From NCBI RefSeq assembly GCF_014904815.1, contig NZ_JACZFR010000021.1, positions 81,236 to 145,235 on the forward strand: a stretch of 64,000 nucleotides of DNA, written 5' to 3'. Both the position numbers and the translations under genes were made by a program. The notes under the pieces are model-generated. The model was not told where the DNA came from. It ran no database searches and saw only the letters and a list, made by a program, of their open reading frames with translations. Positions 18,129 through 25,892 of the stretch are shown here, one piece after another (positions within the stretch are counted from its first letter, which is position 1; each line of letters begins with the position of its first letter). This DNA comes from Microbulbifer taiwanensis (lineage in GTDB: Bacteria; Pseudomonadota; Gammaproteobacteria; Pseudomonadales; Cellvibrionaceae).

Positions 18129-19064
18129 ATGCGCGGTGTATTTCTGGACGCACTGACCATGAAGCTGGAGGAACTGGATACCTCCGCCCTGGAAAAGAGC
18201 CTGGACCACTGGGACTTTTATGACACCACAACCGCGGATGAAATCGCCGAGCACATCGCGGGTGCGGATGTGGTCATCACCAACAAGGTGGTCCTCGACC
18301 GCGGGATTATCGACAAGGCGCCGAATCTCAAACTGATCTGCGTCTGCGCCACCGGCACCAACAATATCGATATGGGTGCGGCGCAGGAGCGCAGAATCCC
18401 GGTGCGCAATGTGCAGGGCTACGCCGGCGCCTCTGTACCGCAGCACGCCCTCGCCCTGATACTGGCGCTGGCCAATCGCTGGCACGATTACCACAATGAC
18501 GTCATGTCCGGCCGCTGGAGCCAGTCGCCGATATTCTGCCTGCTGGATCACCCGGTAATGGAGCTGGCCGGCAAGAATCTGGGTATTATCGGCTACGGCG
18601 ACCTGGGGCAGAGAGCCGCACAGCTGGGTCGCGCGCTGGATATGAATATCCTGGTGGCGGAATCCTTCGTCGGCCACAGACAGGAGGGGCGCGTTCCGCT
18701 GCGGCGGCTGCTGGCCGAGTCGGATGTAATCAGCCTGCACTGCCCGCTCAGCGAACACACGGAACGACTGGTAAACAGGGCGTTTCTCACCGCGATGAAG
18801 CCCGGCGCGCTGCTGGTCAATACCGCCCGCGGCGGCCTGGTGGATGAACAGGCGCTCGCCGATGCACTGCGGAGCGGCCACCTCGGCGGCGCGGCCCTGG
18901 ATGTACTGAGCGAGGAACCGCCATCGGCGGATCACCCGCTGCTGGCGAAGGGCATCCCCAACCTGATCATCACGCCGCACAATGCCTGGATCAGCCGCGA
19001 GAGTCGCCAGCGACTGCTGGACGGCGTGGTGCAAAATATCCGCGATTGGCGCACTTCGACTTAG
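18129..19064 (+). CDS. hprA: D-2-hydroxyacid dehydrogenase (glycerate dehydrogenase/hydroxypyruvate reductase type)
   Basis: NAD(P)-dependent reductase interconverting 2-oxoacids and D-2-hydroxyacids; similarity to HprA-type proteins suggests hydroxypyruvate/D-glycerate. The 311 residues include the Rossmann motif IIGYGDLG and the catalytic Arg234 (NTARGG), Glu263 (SEEPP) and His284 (TPHNAW). AAGGA precedes the ATG at 18129. The frame is open further upstream through the inverted repeat and contains no conserved sequence there. The substrate is inferred, so the symbol is tentative. Confidence 0.85.
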   Translation: MRGVFLDALTMKLEELDTSALEKSLDHWDFYDTTTADEIAEHIAGADVVITNKVVLDRGIIDKAPNLKLICVCATGTNNIDMGAAQERRIPVRNVQGYAGASVPQHALALILALANRWHDYHNDVMSGRWSQSPIFCLLDHPVMELAGKNLGIIGYGDLGQRAAQLGRALDMNILVAESFVGHRQEGRVPLRRLLAESDVISLHCPLSEHTERLVNRAFLTAMKPGALLVNTARGGLVDEQALADALRSGHLGGAALDVLSEEPPSADHPLLAKGIPNLIITPHNAWISRESRQRLLDGVVQNIRDWRTST

Positions 19065-19116
19065 GGCCTGTGCACACTGGGATCGCCAGCCGCGCTGCTG
19101 GCTTTACAGGCCCTAA
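19061..19116 (+). terminator. Nested stem-loop overlapping the dehydrogenase stop
   Basis: The outer arms TTAGGGCCTGT (19061-19071) and ACAGGCCCTAA (19106-19116) enclose inner arms GCCAGC/GCTGGC (19085-19090, 19097-19102). The outer arm includes the TAG stop codon. No T-run follows, so it could be a REP-like element or a structured 3' end. Confidence 0.5.
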
Positions 19117-19216
19117 TGGGTCGTGCGAGAAATTCGGCAACTAAAGCACACAGGCTTCGGTGTTGCCCTGGAGCCTGTGACGAAGTGATCGGTTACAGAA
19201 TTTGCCGCATGGACCA

Positions 19217-19540
19217 CTAGTCTACGGATTCTTCCGCGGTCGCCTCGTTGTCGATGATGGCTGGTTCGGTGCAATGCCAGCCCCAAGCCGCCTGTTTCTC
19301 GGCGAAAGCTTTCGCCCTGGCCTCGCAGTAGCCGATTTCGTGCTCAGAGCGCCACAGAATCTGCACCCCTTCCGACTTGGTGTAGCTCACCTCGCAGGGC
19401 ACCCTGCCCGGTGGGCTGGCGTAGAGCACCTCGATCACCCTTTCGCTGCTCCCGAGCCTGCATACATAGCGGTCCTGCGCCACAGCGGTGCAGATACACA
19501 GCCCCGCCAGCGCCGCACAAAGGATTCGAGATTTCACCAC
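19217..19540 (-). CDS. Small secreted Cys-containing protein, unknown
   Basis: A 107-residue protein starting at GTG with a good ribosome site (GGAGGG six bases upstream). The signal peptide has the core ILCAALAGLCICTAVA, and the mature part begins QDRYVCRLG. Four Cys in the mature part (RYVCRL, VPCEV, YCEAR, HCTEP) could form two disulfides. I do not recognise the family. It is convergent with the dehydrogenase. Confidence 0.65.
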   Translation of the reverse strand: MVKSRILCAALAGLCICTAVAQDRYVCRLGSSERVIEVLYASPPGRVPCEVSYTKSEGVQILWRSEHEIGYCEARAKAFAEKQAAWGWHCTEPAIIDNEATAEESVD

Positions 19541-19806
19541 AGCCCTCCCTTTTCGCCGATACCTGCAGGCGAAATGTAATGTGCAGGGCCTCCACTTGGC
19601 GATCGGTTTCCTATTGCCCCGGCCGCCTCAGTAGCGACAAGTGACTACCGCTCCACTGAAATACGAGCCCCCGAGCCCTCCCCTCCACCATTTCGCAACA
19701 AAACCCACCAGTTCTGCACCGTCTTTTCGAACCCTCCGCCCGTGGTGTTTGGCGACCGCGACTATAGGATAGGGGGACAGGTAAATCCCCTGAGAAGGAG
19801 AGTTTT

Positions 19807-20052
19807 ATGGCAACCGCAAAAGCACTTCACAACAGTCAGGATAAACTGAAGCAGGCCTATCATCTCGCCGGTGAGGCAGCACAGGAGACGGCACAGAGCC
19901 TGAGGGCGCGTGCGACTTCTTCTCTCAATACGAGCAAGAAACGCGCAACTGATTTGGAACAAAGGGCGGAAGCCTCCATCAAGGCGCACCCGGTTCTGAG
20001 TGTAACTTGCGCCTTTGCCGCGGGATGGGTCATTGCAAAGCTGTTGAAATAG
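19807..20052 (+). CDS. DUF883/ElaB-YqjD family membrane-anchored protein
   Basis: An 81-residue protein. A long charged helix (residues 5-60, with AQETAQSLRARA) ends in a C-terminal membrane anchor (HPVLSVTCAFAAGWVIAKLLK). This is the arrangement of E. coli YqjD/ElaB, which bind ribosomes at the inner membrane in stationary phase. AAGGAG precedes the ATG. It heads a three-gene set resembling yqjD-yqjE-yqjK. The ribosome role is established for the E. coli relatives and inferred here. Confidence 0.85.
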   Translation: MATAKALHNSQDKLKQAYHLAGEAAQETAQSLRARATSSLNTSKKRATDLEQRAEASIKAHPVLSVTCAFAAGWVIAKLLK

Positions 20053-20090
20053 CGCGACTCACAGCGTCACTTCTGTGGGGAGCCTGACCA

Positions 20091-20564
20091 ATGGCGCGCA
20101 CAACGAAACCTCAGTCTCATGACGAGACACCCGAACCGGCTGCACAGCACCGCAGCCGGTTCGATGCATCTGAGTCACCTGAAAATGAAGATGACAGCCA
20201 GGCACTGGCGCGGGCCGATGCCACTGTGACACTGCTGACCGCGTGGCTGGCCAACCTGCAGTCGCTGGTTCGGCTGGAATTCAGTCGCACCCTGGCGGCC
20301 AGCAAACGGATCATCGCCCTGCAATTGCTGCTTTTGCCACTGGTCCTGGCACTGGTGCTGAGTCTCTGTGGCGGCGCCGGCTTGATCGGCTACTACTACT
20401 CCCAGTCGCTCTATATCGGTTTTTCCGTCTTTGTATTGACGCAGCTGTTGATCCTGATCGGAATCCTGCTCTACCAGAGAAAATTGAGTTCCATGATTGG
20501 GTTTGGCGAATCCAAACGGCAGGCAAAAGAGGCACTGAGCGATGTCTTTGAAAGCTTTAAGTGA
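20091..20564 (+). CDS. YqjE-like phage-holin-family membrane protein
   Basis: A 157-residue protein with an acidic N-terminal tail (residues 1-45), an amphipathic helix, and two membrane segments (IIALQLLLLPLVLALVLSLCG near 80-105, and FSVFVLTQLLILIGILLY near 115-135). It matches the YqjE/holin-like superfamily 3.6 pattern. Its end overlaps the start of the next gene by 23 bases, indicating translational coupling. Function is unknown. Confidence 0.8.
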   Translation: MARTTKPQSHDETPEPAAQHRSRFDASESPENEDDSQALARADATVTLLTAWLANLQSLVRLEFSRTLAASKRIIALQLLLLPLVLALVLSLCGGAGLIGYYYSQSLYIGFSVFVLTQLLILIGILLYQRKLSSMIGFGESKRQAKEALSDVFESFK

Positions 20565-20784
20565 AGATATCCAGCGCCGCAGCCGCGAGATGGATCGACA
20601 GCGCTCTTCGGCCCTGGTGTTGCTGAAACGGCAAAAATGCGAACTGCAACAGCAGGTGCAGAAAATTCCTCTCCCGGTCATGATTGGCCTGGCGCTGGTG
20701 GGGGGATTCCTGACGCAGCGGCTGTTTCGCACCAGGGTGCCGTCCCGCGCCTTCCGCCTCTTCCTTCGGTGGCGGAAACTGTAA
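20542..20784 (+). CDS. YqjK-like protein
   Basis: An 80-residue basic protein starting inside the end of the yqjE-like gene. The N-terminal helix is rich in Arg/Gln/Lys (DIQRRSREMDRQRSS). A short hydrophobic segment follows (LPVMIGLALVGGFLTQRLF), and the C-terminus is basic. Position and size fit YqjK of the yqjDEK set. It may simply anchor to the inner membrane; the role is unknown. Confidence 0.7.
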   Translation: MSLKALSEDIQRRSREMDRQRSSALVLLKRQKCELQQQVQKIPLPVMIGLALVGGFLTQRLFRTRVPSRAFRLFLRWRKL

Positions 20785-20845
20785 TCCACTGGCGTTATCC
20801 TAGGGCCAGTTGACACTAGGATTCCCACCAACTGTTTCCACCGCC

Positions 20846-21733
20846 ATGACGCTCGACCACACAATTTCGCCCGGGCCCACGCAGGCCCCTCTCTCCACGG
20901 AGGCCGCCGCCGAGCGGCTGGCCACCTTTATCCAGCGTCACCCGCGCCTGATGATCCTGACCGGCGCCGGCGTCAGCACCGACTCGGGAATCCCGGACTA
21001 CCGCGACACCGACGGCGCCTGGAAACGCAAGCAGCCGGTACAACATCGGGAGTTTTTGGGCAGCCTGAGCAGCCGCCAGCGCTATTGGGGGCGCAGCCTG
21101 ATCGGTTGGCCGGTGTTGCGCAATTCCAGGCCCAATCCGGCCCACCGGCACCTGGCCGAGCTTGAGCAGCGGGAACATGCGCATTTACTGGTTACACAGA
21201 ATGTGGACCGGCTGCACCAGCGCGCGGGCAGCCGGCGCGTGCTCGACCTGCACGGCCGGGCCGACGAGGTGGTCTGTATGGACTGCGGCTATCGCTGCGA
21301 TCGCCAACTGGTGCACGAACGGTGTTTCGCGTTGAATCCCGGATTCCTTCGCAGCGGGGCCCCGCAAACCACTGTGGCGCCGGACGGTGACGCCGAACTG
21401 GAAGTCGATTTCAGCGCTTTCCAGGTCGCCGACTGCCCCCACTGCGGCGGCATACTGAAGCCGGACGTGGTCTTCTTCGGCGATAGTGTGCCCAGTGCCC
21501 GGGTGCAGCAGGCACTGGATGCACTGCGGACCAGCGACGGCCTACTGGTAATCGGCTCATCGCTGATGGTCTATTCCGGCTATCGCTTCTGCCGCTACGC
21601 GCGGGAATGGCACAAGCCGATGGCGGCGCTGAACCTGGGGCGCACCCGCGCGGACGACATCATCGATTTGAAGCTGAATGCCCGCATTGGCGAAACACTC
21701 GGTGCCGCCCTGGCACAACTCTCATCGCGATAA
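20846..21733 (+). CDS. SIR2-family NAD-dependent protein deacylase
   Basis: Sirtuin that removes acyl groups from lysines using NAD. The 295 residues contain GAGVSTDSGIPDYR (NAD binding), TQNVDRLH with the HG catalytic motif (DLHGRADEVVC), and two Cys pairs for structural zinc (CMDCGYRC and CPHCGG). KPDVVFFGD and VIGSSLMVYSGYRF complete the fold. The long spacer between zinc pairs resembles the class II/SIR4-like bacterial branch more than E. coli CobB. No clear ribosome site is visible; the ATG at 20846 is chosen over an upstream TTG. Confidence 0.9.
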   Translation: MTLDHTISPGPTQAPLSTEAAAERLATFIQRHPRLMILTGAGVSTDSGIPDYRDTDGAWKRKQPVQHREFLGSLSSRQRYWGRSLIGWPVLRNSRPNPAHRHLAELEQREHAHLLVTQNVDRLHQRAGSRRVLDLHGRADEVVCMDCGYRCDRQLVHERCFALNPGFLRSGAPQTTVAPDGDAELEVDFSAFQVADCPHCGGILKPDVVFFGDSVPSARVQQALDALRTSDGLLVIGSSLMVYSGYRFCRYAREWHKPMAALNLGRTRADDIIDLKLNARIGETLGAALAQLSSR

Positions 21734-21735
21734 CC

Positions 21736-22611
21736 TCAAGAATCCGACTCGCCCAGCTTGTCCTGTGTGCGGGTTTCGAAATCGCTGGCATCGTGGCGCT
21801 CATGCAGTTGTGTTGCCGGATCTCCCCAGGTGCGGTTGACCATGCGACCGCGCTTCACCGCCGGCCGCCGGGCGATTTCCTCGGTCCAGCGCATCACATG
21901 TTTGTAAGTGTGGCCCTCGAGAAACTCCGCCGCCTCGTAGACCTTGTTCTTGACCAGGGCGCCGTACCAGGGCCAGATCGCCATATCGGCAATGGTGTAC
22001 TCCTGCCCGGCGATATAGGGGTGATCGGCCAGCTGCCGGTCCAGCACATCCAGCTGGCGCTTCACTTCCATCGCGAAGCGGTTGATCGGGTATTCGTATT
22101 TCTCCGGCGCATAGGCGTAGAAGTGACCGAAGCCACCACCGAGGTAAGGGGCACTGCCCATCTGCCAGAAGAGCCAGTTCAGGGTCTCGGTGCGCCCGGC
22201 CGGTGTGTGCGGCAGGAAGGCACCGAACTTTTCCGCCAGGTAGAGCAGGATGGAACCCGACTCGAAAACCCGGATCGGCGGATGCATGCTGCAGTCGACC
22301 AGGGCCGGTATCTTGGAGTTGGGGTTGATATTGACAAAACCGCTACCAAACTGGTCGCCCTCGCTGATATCGATCAGGTGCGCGTTATACTCGGCCCCCT
22401 CCTGTCCCAGCGCCAACAGCTCCTCGAGCATGATGGTCACCTTGACGCCGTTGGGCGTCCCCAGGGAATAGAGCTGCAGCGGGTGCCTGCCGACCGGCAG
22501 CGCTTTCTCGTGGGTGGCGCCGGCGATGGGGCGGTTTATATTGGCGAATTGGCCACCACTCTCCGAATCCCACTTCCAGACTCTGGGCGGTGTATAGGTG
22601 CTGTCCGACAT
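21736..22611 (-). CDS. yghU: Glutathione-dependent disulfide-bond oxidoreductase YghU
   Basis: GST-fold enzyme that uses glutathione for disulfide exchange and organic peroxide reduction (E. coli YghU). The 291 residues match the family throughout. The N-terminal extension (YTPPRVWKWD, GGQFANINRPIAGATHEK), the thioredoxin-like domain (PNGVKVTIMLEELLALG), NPNSKIPALVD, and the all-helical part with YTIADMAIWPWYGAL are all present. GGAG precedes the ATG at 22611. Its stop lies 2 bases past the sirtuin stop (convergent). Confidence 0.92.
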   Translation of the reverse strand: MSDSTYTPPRVWKWDSESGGQFANINRPIAGATHEKALPVGRHPLQLYSLGTPNGVKVTIMLEELLALGQEGAEYNAHLIDISEGDQFGSGFVNINPNSKIPALVDCSMHPPIRVFESGSILLYLAEKFGAFLPHTPAGRTETLNWLFWQMGSAPYLGGGFGHFYAYAPEKYEYPINRFAMEVKRQLDVLDRQLADHPYIAGQEYTIADMAIWPWYGALVKNKVYEAAEFLEGHTYKHVMRWTEEIARRPAVKRGRMVNRTWGDPATQLHERHDASDFETRTQDKLGESDS

Positions 22612-22744
22612 GCGTTGACTCCGCTGTGCAATTTTTTGTTGGCGGTGAGATCCGCAGGTTAGCGCGAAGCGCCGACCGCCGTCACTGCCCAAAGCTGGCG
22701 GAATATTGCCGAGGGCTGCAGTTCCAGGGCGGGCGTCTCGCCGG

Positions 22745-23638
22745 TTACTGTCGCCGCCGCATGTTTTCCGCCAGGAACTCCACCGCGGCGCGTACCCCGG
22801 GCAGTAGTCCGCGCCTGTGGGGCATCACTATCGTTGTGGTTACACTGCCACAGTTCCAACCCGGCAGTACCCGAACCAACCGCCCGGATTCCAGTTCGGC
22901 GCGGCACAACATCTCCGGCAGGCAGGTGACACCCAGTCCCGCCGCCGCAGAGGCCGCCAGCACCGCCGATTCGTTGGCCGTCATTCGCGGCAGCGGCGCC
23001 ACCCTCTCTTCCCCTCCCGCGGTGTCACGCAACGCCCAAGTGCCGTTGCGGGGGCCGGTGATCAATCCGTGGTGCTTTTGCAGGTCCCGCGGACAGTCCA
23101 GGCACCCGTGCCGGTCGAGGTACGCCGGCGCCGCCACCAGGATGATCGGCTCCTCCATGATCTTGCGCTGCACCAACCCGGAGTCAGGAAGCGGTGCAAA
23201 GTGGCTGCGAATGGCAAAATCAAACCCCTCCTGTACCAGATCCACATAGCGGTCCGACACATCCACCAGCAGGTGCAATCTGGGAAACCTCTGCGCAATC
23301 TGGGGCAGATACGCGGCCAGATACACCTGCGCCACCGGCACTGATGTGCTGATGCGCACGGTGCCACTGGGCTCGGACGCGCGGCTGCGCACCACTGCCT
23401 CGGCGGTCTCGGACTCGATCAGCGCGGCGCGCGCGTGCTCGAAAAAATCCCGCCCCAGGTCCGTGAGCGTAAAGCTGCGCGAAGTGCGGTGAATCAGTCG
23501 CGTATCCAGATCCGCTTCCAGTTCCGCGACCCGTTTGCTGATGGTCGATTTGGGAATACCCAGACTGCGCGCGGCGGCGGCAAAACCACCATGCTCCACA
23601 GCGCGCACAAAGAAAAACAGGTCGTTGAGGTTCAGCAT
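22745..23638 (-). CDS. LysR-family transcriptional regulator
   Basis: A 297-residue regulator. The N-terminal winged helix-turn-helix (residues 1-60: GGFAAAARSLGIPKSTISKR) precedes a LysR substrate-binding domain (SGTVRISTSVPVAQVYL to the end). It is divergent from the GST gene at 23769 with 130 bases between the starts, so it probably controls that gene and itself. The ATG at 23638 is chosen because the family starts at LNDLFFFV; no ribosome site is obvious. It may also affect yghU, which lies 133 bases downstream on the same strand. Confidence 0.9.
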   Translation of the reverse strand: MLNLNDLFFFVRAVEHGGFAAAARSLGIPKSTISKRVAELEADLDTRLIHRTSRSFTLTDLGRDFFEHARAALIESETAEAVVRSRASEPSGTVRISTSVPVAQVYLAAYLPQIAQRFPRLHLLVDVSDRYVDLVQEGFDFAIRSHFAPLPDSGLVQRKIMEEPIILVAAPAYLDRHGCLDCPRDLQKHHGLITGPRNGTWALRDTAGGEERVAPLPRMTANESAVLAASAAAGLGVTCLPEMLCRAELESGRLVRVLPGWNCGSVTTTIVMPHRRGLLPGVRAAVEFLAENMRRRQ

Positions 23639-23768
23639 AAAAGACAAAGTACACATGTATAGACTTTAAAACCGATATTTACAGTCTACTCAAACAAAGT
23701 CCACGGAAATACAGTGGCGCCACCCGATCAACGGGCCCAACCCAGAATACGGACAAATGGAGAATCCT

Positions 23769-24476
23769 ATGACCCCTGTACTTTTCTACGGCGTACCTTC
23801 GGGCTGCTCCTTCGGTTCCATCGTCGCCCTCGAATGGCTCGGCAAACCCTACCAGTTGTGCCGGGTGGAAATGCCTGAAGCCGCGACCAGTGACAGCTAC
23901 CGTCGTATCAACCCCCTGGCGGAAACCCCATCACTGCTGACCGGCGCGGGCGACACCATCAGCGAAAGCATGGCAATCCTCGGCCATATAGGTGCGCGGG
24001 GTATAGAACAGAAACTCGGTTTCGCCCAGGGCACAGCAGAATCCGACCGCCTGAACCAGATGCTCGCCTTCCTCAATACCACTTTCTTCGCCGCCTATGC
24101 ACCCCTGTGGTATGCATACGAGCATGACGTCGAGGTCAGAGAGAGGGAAGCGCTCAGGAATTACGGTCGCCATAACGTAGAGCACGCCCACGCCGCCCTC
24201 GAATCCATGCTGGGCGACAGTGAATGGCTCCTCGGTAACAACCGCACCCTGGCGGACGCCTACTTTATCGGCATAGCCCGCTGGAACGAGTATCACCAGG
24301 CAGTGGACCGCCGTGACTATCCCAATCTGCACCGGCTCTACGAAAAACTGCAGGCCGACCCAGGGGTGATCTTTGCCCATGCGATAGAACAACAGCGGCC
24401 CGCGGCAAGCAGTGGCGGCTTTCTAGGCGAGATCGATCTGCAGCAGGCCCTTGCACGGCTCACGCAAGTCGCATGA
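23769..24476 (+). CDS. Glutathione S-transferase family protein
   Basis: A 235-residue GST. The N-terminal thioredoxin-like domain has the possible catalytic Ser/Cys in GVPSGCSFGS, and NPLAETPSLLTG carries the cis-Pro region. SESMAILGHIG binds glutathione in the family. The helical C-terminal domain contains NNRTLADAYFIGIARWNEYH. GGAG lies before the ATG at 23769. The divergent LysR gene suggests inducible expression. The substrate is unknown. Confidence 0.88.
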   Translation: MTPVLFYGVPSGCSFGSIVALEWLGKPYQLCRVEMPEAATSDSYRRINPLAETPSLLTGAGDTISESMAILGHIGARGIEQKLGFAQGTAESDRLNQMLAFLNTTFFAAYAPLWYAYEHDVEVREREALRNYGRHNVEHAHAALESMLGDSEWLLGNNRTLADAYFIGIARWNEYHQAVDRRDYPNLHRLYEKLQADPGVIFAHAIEQQRPAASSGGFLGEIDLQQALARLTQVA

Positions 24477-24480
24477 CCCT

Positions 24481-24507
24481 GCACACCCGCTCCCAGTGGG
24501 CGGGTGC
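24481..24507 (+). terminator. Weak terminator-like hairpin after the GST gene
   Basis: ACCCGC (24485-24490) pairs with GCGGGT (24500-24505), with flanking GC pairs. The stem is followed by TCTTT. It begins 8 bases past the GST stop. Confidence 0.45.
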
Positions 24508-24702
24508 TCTTTCCCGACCAGTTCCACTTCCATACCCGATTCAGCCAAGGTCTCAGGCAGTAGCCGCACTGCACAGCCGCCGAGAACCCACTGGTCCGCT
24601 ACCCTTCCGCGAGAGTACACTGCCGCTGCGGCACCGGCCGCAAATCCCCCCAGAGGTGCCCGGGCAAAAACAAAAAAAGCCAATCGACCTGAGGGTCCAA
24701 TA

Positions 24703-25848
24703 ATGTCTTATTTCGAAGGTATGAAACGCCTGCCCGGCGTTCCCGTCGGCCGCGCCGCCTACAGTGACCGCATGGCCTATATCGGCGCCGAACTCTCGCG
24801 CCTCGTCTACGAACCCTTCACCCCGGATGCCAGCCTCACCGATATCCTGAAAGAACTCGGCAAGGCAAAGAACGACACAGAGCGCAAGGAGCTGCTGGGC
24901 GCCTGGAGCAACCACCTGCAGAGCGCCAACTGCCAGCTCGCGGACGGCATCCGCACGATCCTGCGGGAAAACCACTTCGAACCCATTGCCTTTTACGACA
25001 GATCGGAGACCCAGGCCTTTCTCGCTCGCATGGACGAAGGGGCCGGGCGCAAGGTGCTGACTCTCTGCTTCCGCGGCACCGAGATGAATCCCTGGGATAT
25101 CGCCGCCAACCTGAAATTCACCCTGGAGCCCTCGGGAGACCAGGGCCGCGTGCACGCGGGTTTCAAGCAGGCCTTCGAGTATATTCGCGGGGATCTGGAG
25201 CGGGATCTCGACCGGCACCCGGACCACCCGCTATACAGCTTCGGCCACAGCCTGGGCGGCGCCCTGGCCCTGATCTGCACTCGCGAGCTGAATGCCAGGG
25301 GCCACGGCGCCACCTATGTGTACGGCGCACCGCGCACCGGCGACCGGCTGTATTTCAGCTCAGTGAAGACGCCCATCTATCGCCTGGAGATCGGCGGCGA
25401 CCCAGTGCCTATGGTGCCCTTCGGCTACGGCTTCAACGGCCTTCTCGCCCTGTTAAAGCTGATTCCGATCAACGGCACCCTGCAGATCGCCCGCTGGCTG
25501 CAGAGCCGATTTCTGGGCTACTACCACACAGGCTTTCGCGTGTTTATCAAGCACGCCGCCAACCGGCCCGACTCGCACAAAATCGGCTTCAGGAATATGC
25601 GCGTGGACCAGTCGGTGAATATCTTCTGGCGCATCAACTGTATCTGGCGCGCATGGCTGGGCAGCTTCCCGAACTTCAAGCAGATCGCCAGCTTTCACTC
25701 CATCAAGTTATACAGCGATATGCTGCAGGCGCATATGTTCCGGCGCAATCTGGATCAATTACTGGACGCGGCCGATGGGGCCCTGGAGCCGCCGCGCGCA
25801 ACCGCGCAACCGCAGCCCGAGCGGGAGACGGAGCTCGAAGGCGTGTAG
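24703..25848 (+). CDS. Class 3 lipase family protein
   Basis: A 381-residue alpha/beta hydrolase of the lipase (class 3) family. The nucleophile motif GHSLGG has Ser183, and LCFRGTEM before it forms the oxyanion region. YVYGAPRTGDRLYF and the following DPVPMVPFG supply the acid residue region. I see no signal peptide, so it is cytosolic or exported by another route. GAGGG precedes the ATG at 24703. It converges on the 947-residue unknown gene across a perfect hairpin. Confidence 0.88.
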   Translation: MSYFEGMKRLPGVPVGRAAYSDRMAYIGAELSRLVYEPFTPDASLTDILKELGKAKNDTERKELLGAWSNHLQSANCQLADGIRTILRENHFEPIAFYDRSETQAFLARMDEGAGRKVLTLCFRGTEMNPWDIAANLKFTLEPSGDQGRVHAGFKQAFEYIRGDLERDLDRHPDHPLYSFGHSLGGALALICTRELNARGHGATYVYGAPRTGDRLYFSSVKTPIYRLEIGGDPVPMVPFGYGFNGLLALLKLIPINGTLQIARWLQSRFLGYYHTGFRVFIKHAANRPDSHKIGFRNMRVDQSVNIFWRINCIWRAWLGSFPNFKQIASFHSIKLYSDMLQAHMFRRNLDQLLDAADGALEPPRATAQPQPERETELEGV

Positions 25849-25858
25849 ACAGGAGGAG

Positions 25859-25884
25859 CGAGTCGGCCGGAGCCGGCCGACTCG
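25859..25884. terminator. Perfect 12-bp hairpin between convergent genes
   Basis: CGAGTCGGCCGG (25859-25870) and CCGGCCGACTCG (25873-25884) pair perfectly around a 2-base loop. It lies 10 bases past the lipase stop and 8 before the convergent stop. It has no T-run on either side, but its position suits a bidirectional transcript end. Confidence 0.6.
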
Positions 25885-25892
25885 ATTACAGG